This document shows positions 28,249 to 38,144 of a DNA stretch of 64,000 nt, piece by piece. The stretch is from Alicyclobacillus suci (GTDB lineage: Bacteria > Bacillota > Bacilli > Alicyclobacillales > Alicyclobacillaceae), in the NCBI RefSeq assembly GCF_017329615.1, contig NZ_JAFMTW010000004.1:1-64000 (forward strand). The letters are read 5' to 3'. The notes under the pieces are model-generated. The model was not told the DNA's origin. It ran no database searches and saw only the letters and a program-made list of their open reading frames with translations. The number at the start of each line of letters is the position of its first letter. The first letter of the stretch is position 1. Made by a program: the position numbers and the translations under genes.

Positions 28249-29433
28249 TTGAACAAATTGACCATGCTATTTGTTTTCCTGCTTAGTTGCGCACTCGCGG
28301 GATGTGCACCCGCTACACAACACACCGCGACAGCGAGCAACGAATCGAAGGCGTTTGTGTCCAACCCCAACAACGCAACCAAACCAACAGCCGCTTTGCC
28401 GGCTGCAAATTCGACCAACACGAAGCACAGGGATGCAAGCGCGGCGGTGAAGATATCCACTGCTTGTCGCGTTCAAATTACAGCGAAGACGGTAACATCA
28501 AAACACGACAACATTACGTATCCACAACTGTCCGGACTCTCAAGCCAAACTGTCGAATCAAAACTCAATGCGCGGCTACAGATAAATCCAGCCCACCTCC
28601 ATACCATCGGCCCAGAGGACAGCTACACAGCAAACTACCAGGTCGTGTTCCAAGCAGGACCACTCTTGGAGATTGACGAAACAGCCTATGATTATCCGCA
28701 AGGTGCCGCACACGGTGAACCTATCCAGCAGATGATTTTAATGAACATGGAGACCGGTGCTATCTATCACATGGGGGATTTGTTTCGGGCGGGGTCGGAT
28801 TACTTAGACGTACTCAGCCAGCAGATTCGACAAGAGGACACGAAATCTATACTCGATAGCAACTTCTCTGGCGTCACTGAAAAGGACGGGTTTGCGATTA
28901 CACAAACGGGTGTGCGCATCTTCTTCATTCCCTACGAGTGGGCTGCCTTTGCCGCCGGATTCCCGACATTCGACATACCATATGACTCGTTAAAGTCAGT
29001 CATCAATGCACAAAGTGATTTATGGCAAGCCCTGCAGCGCACAGATACGCAACAGGACATCCGCGTCCAGACAGAAGACATGAACAGCATCAAATCACTA
29101 GGCTATCAACCCTACCGAGTGTCCCCCACAGATGCCGTACCCTGGTTTGCACAGAGCAACACGGTGCAAGACATTCCACTATACGCGTTTAGCGGCACGA
29201 AAGGCTCAGGAGCGGGAAAACTATTTTTCTTTCTCGGAGACAAGTACCTTGGCACGGATACCCTCAAAGATCACGCACTGCCTATCAATTTGTACCCGGA
29301 CGGAAGTGGAAGCATGGTCGGCGAATATTCGACCACTGGGGCAAATGGCGAACTCGAATCATTCACCACCCGGTTTCACTGGAATGGCACGAAACTCACG
29401 ACAACGCCAAACTTTCCAAGTACCTTCTCATAA
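28249..29433 (+). CDS. Lipoprotein with DUF3298-like and LppP/LprE-like domains
   Basis: From the TTG at 28249, eight bases behind AGGAG, the 394-residue protein begins with a signal peptide and lipobox LAGC (Cys19), then a low-complexity Ala/Thr/Asn linker. Residues about 75-260 resemble the DUF4163/DUF3298 pair seen in RsiV-type and PdaC-type proteins (NITYPQLSGLSSQTVESKLN ... FFIPYEWAAFAAGFPTFDIPY). The C-terminal 120 residues resemble the LppP/LprE lipoprotein domain (GSGAGKLFFFLGDKYLGTD). Function is unknown. It stands alone on the plus strand, opposite to its neighbours. Confidence 0.75.
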   Translation: MNKLTMLFVFLLSCALAGCAPATQHTATASNESKAFVSNPNNATKPTAALPAANSTNTKHRDASAAVKISTACRVQITAKTVTSKHDNITYPQLSGLSSQTVESKLNARLQINPAHLHTIGPEDSYTANYQVVFQAGPLLEIDETAYDYPQGAAHGEPIQQMILMNMETGAIYHMGDLFRAGSDYLDVLSQQIRQEDTKSILDSNFSGVTEKDGFAITQTGVRIFFIPYEWAAFAAGFPTFDIPYDSLKSVINAQSDLWQALQRTDTQQDIRVQTEDMNSIKSLGYQPYRVSPTDAVPWFAQSNTVQDIPLYAFSGTKGSGAGKLFFFLGDKYLGTDTLKDHALPINLYPDGSGSMVGEYSTTGANGELESFTTRFHWNGTKLTTTPNFPSTFS

Positions 29434-29436
29434 ACC

Positions 29437-29600
29437 AATCAAGTGGGAGGGGGCGTCTAGTCCCCCGACCTCTCACACCACCGTACATACGAATCCATAT
29501 ACGACGGTTCATGAAGCCCGGCAAAGTTGCAAGTCCCTCATCTGTAAACGTCGCAGTATGCGTCAAACGGATCACACCTAGTAGCAGGGCCTTGGGACGA
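29437..29600 (-). mobile_element. Probable remnant of a group II intron 3' end
   Basis: On the minus strand the segment at 29477-29510 folds as ACC-G-TCGT-ATATG, loop GATT, CGTAT-GT-ACGG-T-GGT. This has the shape of intron domain V, including a two-base bulge in the 3' strand, and wobble pairs keep the stem. It is followed by GTGTGAGAGGTCGGGGG and a C-rich arm at 29449-29466, like domain VI, ending near the motif CCACTTGAT. No reverse transcriptase frame remains; the upstream part is degenerate. The end lies four bases from the stop codon of the lipoprotein gene. This is recognition from memory of intron ends, without alignment. Confidence 0.45.
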
Positions 29601-29856
29601 GATAATCTCCTTAGGAATCGGATCCGTAAAAAGATTGGGTGTCGTGGGGCACCGCTCGAAATATCACCCTTCACCGCTTCTGGTACTTGTTCCGCAAACT
29701 TCGCACGCAGAGTCAGACACACCCTTCCGAAGAAATCCAGTGGCTGTCGGTAGGAATGGACGAGCCGTCTTGGAAGATACACGCACCGTTCAAGTGGGCC
29801 ATGTCCGCATCGAGGTGAGACGAGGATTCAACCCTACTGATGCACGTTTTACAAAA
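29601..29856. other. Gene-free stretch between the intron remnant and the groEL terminator
   Basis: Overlapping short frames exist on the minus strand, for example one ending in HLDADMAHLNGACIFQDG, but none has a proper start or ribosome binding site and each is interrupted. It may be the decayed 5' portion of the same inserted element. Confidence 0.4.
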
Positions 29857-29908
29857 CCAAAAAAGAAAGAAGCCTCCCACAAGTTCGCTGAACTCATGAG
29901 AAGCTTCT
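29857..29908 (-). terminator. Strong terminator downstream of groEL
   Basis: On the minus strand AGAAGCTTCTCATGAGTTC pairs along its whole length with GAACTTGTGGGAGGCTTCT and is followed by a T-rich tail (TTCTTTTTT). It lies about 90 bases beyond the groEL stop. Nothing else on this strand needs it, so it most likely ends the groESL transcript. Confidence 0.8.
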
Positions 29909-29995
29909 AGTCTTTCGTTAGATGTGAGGAAGATGTCGGCAATCACTTCTCACCGACGATTCAAACCCTTGATAGAACGGGTTTTTAGAACCTCA

Positions 29996-31624
<1,629 letters not shown>

Positions 31625-31656
31625 TCAAACCTCCCTGACCGTATTATGTAGTCGAC

Positions 31657-31941
31657 TTATTTCTCGACGATTGCCAAGATGTCGCTTTCACGCAAAATCA
31701 AAACTTCTTCGTTGTCCACTTTAATTTCCGTGCCAGCATACTTGGAGAAGATCACGCGGTCTCCGACTTTTACGTCGAGTTCGAAGCGCTTACCGTCTTC
31801 TACTTTACCTGGGCCAACTGCAAGGACTTCGCCTTCTTGCGGCTTTTCCTTTGCATTATCCGGAAGGAAAATGCCACTAGCGGTTTTTTCTTCACGTTCT
31901 ACTGGACGCACCACAACGCGATCAGCGAGCGGCTTCAGCAT
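31657..31941 (-). CDS. groES: Co-chaperonin GroES (10 kDa)
   Basis: The 94-residue co-chaperonin caps the GroEL chamber. It begins [20 protein letters not shown] and has the mobile loop (residues 17-33, [13 protein letters not shown]) and the [16 protein letters not shown] strand. It is the first gene of the groESL operon, behind a promoter and a CIRCE operator. Confidence 0.99.
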   Translation of the reverse strand: MLKPLADRVVVRPVEREEKTASGIFLPDNAKEKPQEGEVLAVGPGKVEDGKRFELDVKVGDRVIFSKYAGTEIKVDNEEVLILRESDILAIVEK

Positions 31942-31976
31942 GTGAACAACCTCCCTTTAATAGTTCATCCTCTTTG

Positions 31977-32003
31977 TTAGCACTCTCGGTCAGTGAGTGC
32001 TAA
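31977..32003. promoter_or_regulatory. CIRCE operator (HrcA site) of groESL
   Basis: TTAGCACTC (31977-31985) and GAGTGCTAA (31995-32003) are separated by nine bases and match the CIRCE consensus without a mismatch. In Bacillota HrcA binds here and represses groESL until heat stress titrates its folding. Confidence 0.98.
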
Positions 32004-32014
32004 CACCATGGTCT

Positions 32015-32043
32015 ATAATAAATCGTTCCGAAACAGAGTGCAA
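32015..32043 (-). promoter_or_regulatory. SigA-type promoter of groESL
   Basis: On the minus strand TTGCAC (32038-32043) and TATTAT (32015-32020) are separated by 17 bases, placing the transcription start just before the CIRCE element, as in B. subtilis. Confidence 0.8.
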
Positions 32044-32059
32044 CACGTTTTACAAACTT

Positions 32060-32623
32060 TTATGATTCGCGCCATATAAGTGGTTGTGTCGTCAAATGTC
32101 GAATTAAATCACCGATGTCGGATAGATGAAATTGCGAGAGTTGAACGCGCTCGTCGCGGACAATGTCGCCTGTCCAACAAACCGCAATGGCTCCCGCGCC
32201 AACGCTATCCAGCAACGGGCGCAACTGATTCAAATCGCGCGCGACCAAGACCTTTGGCAATGGGCTGCGCTTGGCCCCTTCGACCACCAGCCAGTCCAAC
32301 TGTGCGCCCGTCGAGGCGATGGCGCCGAGCATCGTGCGAATCCAGTCGAAGACATTGGTGTCTGCACTCGCCCAATCGTGCAGCATCCAGCCGCGCCGAC
32401 TGGCAATCATCGTCCACCGGGCGCCAGCCCGCGCCACTCTATCCGTATCCGACCCGCGCTTCTCCCAATCCGTCGGGTGGTCGGGACTATCGGCGTGGCC
32501 ATCGTGTTTGATCACGCCGACCCCCGCACCCCCACGGCGCAACCCAGCCACCAGCGCTTCGACGACCTGCGTCTTCCCCGCATCTTGGTAGCCTACGACG
32601 GATATCAGCCGCACATCAGTCAT
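32060..32623 (-). CDS. mobB: Molybdopterin-guanine dinucleotide biosynthesis protein MobB
   Basis: MobB is a GTP-binding adaptor that helps MobA attach GMP to molybdopterin. The 187-residue protein has the P-loop in SVVGYQDAGKTQVVEALV, the GVIKHDGHA segment with the metal- or nucleotide-proximal KHDxH, and the later DWLVVEGAKRSPLPKV segment, all typical. It overlaps the preceding MoCF gene by eight bases and forms an operon with mobA. Confidence 0.92.
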   Translation of the reverse strand: MTDVRLISVVGYQDAGKTQVVEALVAGLRRGGAGVGVIKHDGHADSPDHPTDWEKRGSDTDRVARAGARWTMIASRRGWMLHDWASADTNVFDWIRTMLGAIASTGAQLDWLVVEGAKRSPLPKVLVARDLNQLRPLLDSVGAGAIAVCWTGDIVRDERVQLSQFHLSDIGDLIRHLTTQPLIWRES

Positions 32624-33614
32624 TCAGCCAACCACCCACGCCAAGCAGCGCAATATCGCGCTTGCGCACGCGCGTGCCAGCCAAAACACGCGGCAACAAC
32701 ACATCAAACGAGGTTCTATCGTCGTGAATCACCGCGCCTGGCAGACCAAAAATAGCCGTTTTCTCGCGATAAGCGAGCATTAGCATGGCACCGGGAATAA
32801 TCGGCGTTCCGTGCGTCACCACTTCCGTGGCGACCGTGCGAATCGCCCCCGGTGTCCGATCATCCGGGTCAACCGACATTCCCCCGGTCACACAGACGAG
32901 CGTCGCCCCTTGTTCACAGGCAGCTACAATCGCCGCGGCAATGGCCTCTGCATCGTCTCCGACAAACACCTGGGCAACCACCTGAACCCCAAATTCCGCC
33001 AGTTTTTGACGCAATACAGGCCCAGATTTGTCTTCCACGCGGCCGCTTTGAATCTCACTGCCCGTGGTCACGATGTGTACCCGCTGCACATGGTAAGGCA
33101 ATACGTCGATAATGCTGCGTCCGCCATGTGTCTCCTCAGCAATTAACTCGACGGCCCGAATTTTATCAGCGCCAATGACAAGCGGAATGGGCCGGACGCT
33201 CGCGACCGCTTGCCCCTCGCGCACATGCGTATAGGGGCGGCGTGTCGAAATCGAAATGTGCTCAATGCTATTCATTGCGGCCACGCGTCGCGCATCCACC
33301 CACAACATCCCATCGTGTTTGGCTCGCAACACGACCTTGCCTTCCTCGACCTCAGACTGTACGAGGCCATCGCCAGCCAGGGCGTTCGCCATCATCTGCG
33401 CCGCATCCTCTTCGTGCAATTCGCCCTCCTCGAGCTCAAGCACGTAAATGTGACGCTTTCCCATATCCAACAATGTGGGAATGTCTTCTTCGCGAATGAC
33501 GTGACCGCGGCGAAATTGCCGCCCTTTGAAAACACCAGGGACGATTCGCGTCATATCGTGTGCCAACTGTAATCCGACAGCGTCTTCGACTTGAACCTCA
33601 CGACGTTTCAAACG
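32616..33614 (-). CDS. MoCF-domain (MoeA/MogA-like) molybdopterin-binding protein
   Basis: This 332-residue protein belongs to the short MoeA-like group with a molybdopterin-binding MoCF domain in its C-terminal half (VTTGSEIQSGRVEDKSGPVL, CVTGGMSVDPDDRTPGAIR). The N-terminal part (EDAVGLQLAHDMTRIVPGVFKGRQFRRGHVI) resembles the start of MoeA-like proteins, but the full MoeA domain set is lacking. I prefer the TTG at 33614 because GGAGGG lies six bases upstream and homology starts at once; an ATG at 33641 is possible. It overlaps mobA by 17 bases and mobB by eight. A role in handling or sensing molybdopterin is inferred from domain and neighbours. Confidence 0.8.
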   Translation of the reverse strand, partial: RLKRREVQVEDAVGLQLAHDMTRIVPGVFKGRQFRRGHVIREEDIPTLLDMGKRHIYVLELEEGELHEEDAAQMMANALAGDGLVQSEVEEGKVVLRAKHDGMLWVDARRVAAMNSIEHISISTRRPYTHVREGQAVASVRPIPLVIGADKIRAVELIAEETHGGRSIIDVLPYHVQRVHIVTTGSEIQSGRVEDKSGPVLRQKLAEFGVQVVAQVFVGDDAEAIAAAIVAACEQGATLVCVTGGMSVDPDDRTPGAIRTVATEVVTHGTPIIPGAMLMLAYREKTAIFGLPGAVIHDDRTSFDVLLPRVLAGTRVRKRDIALLGVGGWLND

Positions 33615-34248
33615 CAGCCCTCCATGCCAACCAAGCTTCATAATCTTCCGGGGTGTGCACAGGTCGGATACGCCACTCCGGCGTCCCGTCTGCCAGTGCA
33701 ACCGGAATGACATGCAATCTATCCAATACGCCCATCAACCGTACCTGACCAGCCGCAACCGCATCCACAACCGCCGCAACCGCCCGGTGGCGATAGCATG
33801 CAATCAGAGGTTGCATCCGCCCGTCGCGCAGCAGCGCGGCGCCATCGGCAGCTTCTGAAGCCGCAAGCGCCGCATGGCACTGCTGTAGGACGTCGGTAGT
33901 GATGCCCGGCAAGTCTCCCGCAAGAACTCCAACTGTGTTCGCCGTTTGAACGCGCACTGATGTAAACACATGGGCCAGTGCTGTGAGCGGCCCCGACCAC
34001 GGCACTGCATCCAATTGCCAGTCAATTTTATTCGCGCAAGATACTGGCAAATGCCGTGACACCACATCTCTAACTGGCCCTGGCGCATGCGCGACAATCA
34101 CGAAGTCGCACAGTGACGCGGCCACCGTCACGACGTGCGCCAAAATCGGCGGCGACAGCGGTGCGCGTGGCAACAACAGCTTGTCCCCCAAAGGTTGCAT
34201 CCGGCGGCTTTGACCACCCGCTACGACGACACAGATGTCGGGTCCCAA
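33598..34248 (-). CDS. mobA: MobA-like molybdenum cofactor nucleotidyltransferase
   Basis: The 216-residue protein has the MobA-type nucleotide-binding start ICVVVAGGQSRRMQPLGDKLLLP and the metal-site aspartate in GVLAGDLPGITTD. MobA joins GMP from GTP to molybdopterin. Its place beside mobB supports MobA over the related MocA (CTP) type, but the first loop would not exclude that. It overlaps the upstream 5-formyl-THF cyclo-ligase gene by 28 bases. Confidence 0.85.
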   Translation of the reverse strand: MGPDICVVVAGGQSRRMQPLGDKLLLPRAPLSPPILAHVVTVAASLCDFVIVAHAPGPVRDVVSRHLPVSCANKIDWQLDAVPWSGPLTALAHVFTSVRVQTANTVGVLAGDLPGITTDVLQQCHAALAASEAADGAALLRDGRMQPLIACYRHRAVAAVVDAVAAGQVRLMGVLDRLHVIPVALADGTPEWRIRPVHTPEDYEAWLAWRAAFETS

Positions 34249-34859
34249 CAGTTGACCACACCCTCTTCTGTAATCAGGTAATTCAGACGTCTATCGTGTG
34301 TAGCAACCGGCAGCGCCGCTCGTACCTGCCGCTGAAATCCGATGCCGATTGTGCAAACGGCCAACGCACCAGCCAGATAGCGATCATAATAACCCCCACC
34401 GTACCCAAGCCGCCAACCGTCCTGCGTAAAACCGAGGCCCGGCACTAACAGAATATCTAGCTGTTCCTTTTGCACCGGCAAAGCGTCAGCCGGTGGTTCC
34501 AAAATGCCATACGCACCCGGCACGAGATGATGTGCTTGGTCGACGGCAAACATCTCCATGACGCCAAGCGCCCGGACGCGCGGATAGACGATGCGCCACC
34601 CCAGCGCAGAGAGGCCTGCGAAGCATGCCGACACATCAACTTCACCTCGCACAGCGGCATACAAACCTATCGTCAGTGGCTGGTCGTCGCACGATTGCCG
34701 TGAACGGGCATACCCCGCGCAAAAATCGAGAACGCTGGCACAAATCGCCTGCTGTGCCCGATGTCTTTCATTTTCTGTTAAACTCATCCTATCGCGTTTT
34801 AACAACTGTCGCAAATGTTCCTTTTCCGTTTCAACAGTCAACAAATTCCCTGCTTCCAC
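34221..34859 (-). CDS. 5-formyltetrahydrofolate cyclo-ligase family protein
   Basis: The enzyme converts 5-formyl-THF to 5,10-methenyl-THF with ATP, returning stored folate to one-carbon metabolism. The 212-residue protein shows the family landmarks LLVPGLGFTQDGWRLGYGGGYYDRYL near residue 135-160 and an N-terminal basic ATP-site helix (LKRDRMSLTENER). The start is uncertain: GTG at 34859 has no good site, and in-frame TTG codons follow within 50 bases. Its link to the mob genes is by overlap only. Confidence 0.9.
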   Translation of the reverse strand: MEAGNLLTVETEKEHLRQLLKRDRMSLTENERHRAQQAICASVLDFCAGYARSRQSCDDQPLTIGLYAAVRGEVDVSACFAGLSALGWRIVYPRVRALGVMEMFAVDQAHHLVPGAYGILEPPADALPVQKEQLDILLVPGLGFTQDGWRLGYGGGYYDRYLAGALAVCTIGIGFQRQVRAALPVATHDRRLNYLITEEGVVNCWDPTSVSS

Positions 34860-34874
34860 CAGAAGTTAGCCAGC

Positions 34875-35786
34875 TCAGGAGCCGGCATACGCTTCTGTAT
34901 CTGGTTGATAGACATTGAGTTTCAAAAAGATCCACGGGGCGCCGACAGTTACCCACCAGCCGATGAGCAAGTCGCGCAACAGGAGCCATGGCAAAACAGA
35001 TTCCGCACTTTGTAATCCCCATTGTATCGCAACCATGCCGCCTACGCCGATGACGCCTGCACAAATTCGCTTCCACCAGACTGCTTCAATCGCACTGTGG
35101 ATGAAACGGCGTTCAATCACGGTGCCGGTGCCGATAGCAAATAGATAGGCCGCGTATTCAGCCCCGCGCGGATCATGGTTAAAATAGAACAAGACTGCGG
35201 GAAACAGAATGGCAAATGCCAACGCAAAGTGCCACGGAATGCCACGGTAGCTCCACCAGCGTCCAATTTGCCAGCCGGCGTAACCGATGATAAGGCCAAG
35301 TAGCCAGCCGAACACAACGTCCATTGGCCAATGCAAGCCTAGGTATACCCTCGATATACCAATCAGCAGGACGAGGGTCAACAGCGCGTAGCGCAAGACT
35401 CTTGTCGGAAGGTAGCGAACGAGGGCCGCCCACAAGGTTATCGTCCCCTGCGCGTGCCCGCTCGGTGTCGATAAACCGGTCGCGGTGCTCAAATACAGGC
35501 TCCGGACGCCAGGGACTCCGATGGGACGGGCAATCTGAATGACCGATTTGAGCCAAGCGTTAAAAAACATGCTTGTCAAAAAGACATACGTCAGTCGCAA
35601 GCCAAACTGCCGGCTGAAGGCAAGGAACACGATAGGTAAGATGATGAGATAGAACGACTCCGTTCCAAGGTAGGACAACACCGTTGCGACTTTGTCCAAA
35701 ATCGGCGTGTGGAACGATTGAATCCATAGAATAAAGTGATACTGCCAACCAAAGCCAGCGGGCAGCAAAAACGTATGCGTCGCCAT
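34875..35786 (-). CDS. PAP2-family membrane phosphatase
   Basis: This 303-residue protein has about seven hydrophobic helices and the three phosphatase motifs of the PAP2 superfamily in order: KSVIQIARP near residue 80, PSGHAQG near 107 and SRVYLGLHWPMDV near 145. The active site should face the outer membrane leaflet. Likely substrates are undecaprenyl pyrophosphate or phosphatidic acid type lipids. The C-terminal third, after about residue 190, is extra compared with minimal PAP2 proteins and adds further helices. Confidence 0.88.
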   Translation of the reverse strand: MATHTFLLPAGFGWQYHFILWIQSFHTPILDKVATVLSYLGTESFYLIILPIVFLAFSRQFGLRLTYVFLTSMFFNAWLKSVIQIARPIGVPGVRSLYLSTATGLSTPSGHAQGTITLWAALVRYLPTRVLRYALLTLVLLIGISRVYLGLHWPMDVVFGWLLGLIIGYAGWQIGRWWSYRGIPWHFALAFAILFPAVLFYFNHDPRGAEYAAYLFAIGTGTVIERRFIHSAIEAVWWKRICAGVIGVGGMVAIQWGLQSAESVLPWLLLRDLLIGWWVTVGAPWIFLKLNVYQPDTEAYAGS

Positions 35787-35859
35787 CAGCGCTGTCCTCC
35801 TAACGTAGGCCTGTCTAGAATCCCAGTCGCTAGAGTGTATGAGATAAAGGGGAATCGAT

Positions 35860-37938
35860 ATGATTGTTTTACAAGTAAGTCATGTGAAAAAGAGTTATGA
35901 CACCGTCGATGTCCTCCTCGACGCGTCACTAAGTATCCGCACCGGCGACAAAGTAGGGCTTGTCGGAGGTAATGGTGCCGGCAAATCGACACTCGTCCGA
36001 ATCGTCACCGGACAGGAACAACCAGACGCGGGCCAAGTGACCTGGCGCGAAGGCACAACCGTCGGTTATGTGGCACAATATGTCGATACATCGGAAGATA
36101 AAAGCGTATACGCCTTTGTCGCAGAGGCGCGTGCGCACCTCGAGCAAATGGAACAGGAACTCCGCAAGTTAGAGCGGCAGATGGCGGATAAAGCCATCTA
36201 TGAAGACGAAGCCCGCTTCGCCCAAGTCAGCACCGCCTACGACACGCTGTCGAGGCGCTTTGAAGACGAAGGCGGCTATGCGTGGCAAACCGACATTCGA
36301 CGGGTGTTGGCCGGCCTCCAATTCCCGAAGGAAATGCACGACATGCCCGTATCATCGCTAAGCGGCGGTCAGAAAACACGATTGTCACTGGCTCGACTAT
36401 TGGCGACTGGCCCGGATTTACTCGTCCTCGACGAGCCGACCAACTACCTCGATACGGAGACGCTCACATGGCTCGAACAGTATTTAAAAGGGTACTCCGG
36501 CAGCGTCCTTGTGGTGTCGCACGACCGCTATTTTCTCGATCAAGTCACCACCCACACCGTCGAACTGACCCAAGGCACGACGACGAGCTATACCGGCAAC
36601 TACGAAGCATATCTGGAGCAAAAGATGGAGGCGCGGTTGCAACAAGCAAAGCAGTTCGTCCATCAACAAGAAGAAATTGCGAAATTGGAGACGTTTATCG
36701 CCAAGAACCTCGCACGCGCGTCGACCACCAAACGCGCGCAAAGCCGGCGCAAGATGTTGGAGCGAATGAATCGAATTGAGCAACCTGATACCGACCCTGC
36801 CAAAGTACATCTGGCGTTCAGCGCCAATCGTCCGTCTGGGCGCGACGTCCTGCAAGTCAACGACCTGGCAATTGGCTACGGAGAGACCGTTTTGGCGCGA
36901 AATGTGTCGTTTCGCCTCGAACGCGGTATGCGGCTGGCTATCCTCGGCCCCAACGGCGTTGGTAAAAGTACGCTCATGAAGACACTTTTGCACCAATTAA
37001 AACCGCTGCACGGTTCCATCGAAGTAGGGCAACACGTGCAATTCGGCTATTACGACCAAGAACAGACGGACTTAAATCCATCGAAAACCGTCCTCAGTCA
37101 AGTTTGGGACGAGCACCCCAACATGGATCGGACAACCGTGCGCGGTGCACTCGCGCAGTTCCTCTTTCGCGGCAGCGACGTGGAAAAGCCTGTGTCGGGA
37201 TTGAGTGGCGGTGAGCGCAGCCGACTCAATCTCTGCCGGCTCATGCTACAGCGCGCTAACACGCTATTCATGGACGAACCAACCAACCACTTGGACATTC
37301 CTAGCAAGGAAGCGCTCGAGAGCGCACTCATCGACTACGACGGAACCTTGCTCTTTATCTCGCACGACCGCTACTTTATCGACGCCATCGCTACACACGT
37401 AGGCGTCCTTTCAAAGGACGGTCTGACGCTCTACATCGGCAACTATACCGACTACCGGGCGAAATTAGCGGAGAATGACCGGCTACAGGACATTGAGCAA
37501 ACCACCTCTGCCACAGCGACTGGAAAGGCTGCGCAACAGAGCCGCAACACGAAAGACACGCGCAGCAATACCACACAAGACAAAGCATCCGACAAGGTGC
37601 CCAGGCGCCCGGATGGTGACAAATCATTCGCGCACACAACGGGGGAGCACAGCCCTGTAAGCGCACCGCGCCGCCGGATTCGCTCCTCCGATGTGCGCAA
37701 AGCGCAAGAAGCTGTGGCGCGCTGGGAGCAGATATCCACAACCTGTGAGGTGGAGATGGAACAAGTGGCCACGGCCCTCTCGGAGGCCGCGCAAAATCAA
37801 GATCTGGATCAGATTTACGAGTTAGAGGCCAAGCGAAAAGCGTTGGAAGAACAGCACGAAGAGGCGCTTGTCCGCTGGGAACAGGCTGCCCTGGAATTAG
37901 AGGCGTTGGAACAGGCGCTGGCGACGGACGGCGGATAA
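35860..37938 (+). CDS. ydiF: ABC-F family ATPase, YdiF/Uup type
   Basis: ABC-F proteins bind ribosomes and have no membrane domain. This 692-residue protein has two nucleotide-binding domains: Walker A GGNGAGKST at 36-44 with LSGGQKTRL and LVLDEPTNYLD, then GPNGVGKST with LSGGERSRL and FMDEPTNHLD. Between them lies the charged helical linker with KRAQSRRKMLERMN. Residues about 545-610 are a low-complexity hydrophilic stretch, followed by a C-terminal coiled coil rich in Glu and Gln. The start has an AAAGGGG site. It converges on tsaD as ydiF does on gcp in B. subtilis. Housekeeping role or antibiotic protection cannot be told. Confidence 0.93.
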   Translation: MIVLQVSHVKKSYDTVDVLLDASLSIRTGDKVGLVGGNGAGKSTLVRIVTGQEQPDAGQVTWREGTTVGYVAQYVDTSEDKSVYAFVAEARAHLEQMEQELRKLERQMADKAIYEDEARFAQVSTAYDTLSRRFEDEGGYAWQTDIRRVLAGLQFPKEMHDMPVSSLSGGQKTRLSLARLLATGPDLLVLDEPTNYLDTETLTWLEQYLKGYSGSVLVVSHDRYFLDQVTTHTVELTQGTTTSYTGNYEAYLEQKMEARLQQAKQFVHQQEEIAKLETFIAKNLARASTTKRAQSRRKMLERMNRIEQPDTDPAKVHLAFSANRPSGRDVLQVNDLAIGYGETVLARNVSFRLERGMRLAILGPNGVGKSTLMKTLLHQLKPLHGSIEVGQHVQFGYYDQEQTDLNPSKTVLSQVWDEHPNMDRTTVRGALAQFLFRGSDVEKPVSGLSGGERSRLNLCRLMLQRANTLFMDEPTNHLDIPSKEALESALIDYDGTLLFISHDRYFIDAIATHVGVLSKDGLTLYIGNYTDYRAKLAENDRLQDIEQTTSATATGKAAQQSRNTKDTRSNTTQDKASDKVPRRPDGDKSFAHTTGEHSPVSAPRRRIRSSDVRKAQEAVARWEQISTTCEVEMEQVATALSEAAQNQDLDQIYELEAKRKALEEQHEEALVRWEQAALELEALEQALATDGG

Positions 37939-37980
37939 AGCCGCCCCATCGTCAGCGCGTCATCCTCAGTCAAGGTGGAC

Positions 37981-38101
37981 ATATCCACACTATACACAGA
38001 CTTATCCACAGACAAGTTCGGCGGCATTTCGAGGTTTTTCGACGTTTTTCCACAACATCCACAGCTGTGTAAATGCAACTTATACACAAAGCTGTGGATT
38101 T
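37981..38101. promoter_or_regulatory. Cluster of DnaA-box-like 9-mers between ydiF and tsaD
   Basis: One perfect DnaA box TTATCCACA is at 38002-38010. Near-matches are ATATCCACA (37981), CTATACACA (37990), TTTTCCACA (38046), ACATCCACA (38055), TTATACACA (38080) and, inverted, TGTGGATTT (38093-38101). Seven boxes in 121 bases, nearly all in one direction, is far denser than elsewhere in the window. There is no dnaA, dnaN or AT-rich unwinding region, so it is unlikely to be an origin. It resembles the dispersed DnaA-box clusters that titrate DnaA in B. subtilis, one of which, as I recall, lies in the same gcp-ydiF gap. Confidence 0.75.
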
Positions 38102-38144
38102 CCTCGCCCGAGCCGCATTTCCATCTCGCCGTCGAGATGAGCCC

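Noticed and set aside
29396..29782. A 128-codon minus-strand frame behind the lipoprotein gene
   Set aside because: It overlaps the intron-like remnant and the end of the lipoprotein gene, and does not resemble a reverse transcriptase or any family I know.
37981..38101. The DnaA-box cluster as a replication origin
   Set aside because: No dnaA, dnaN, gyrase or AT-rich unwinding region is near; the flanking genes are ydiF and tsaD.
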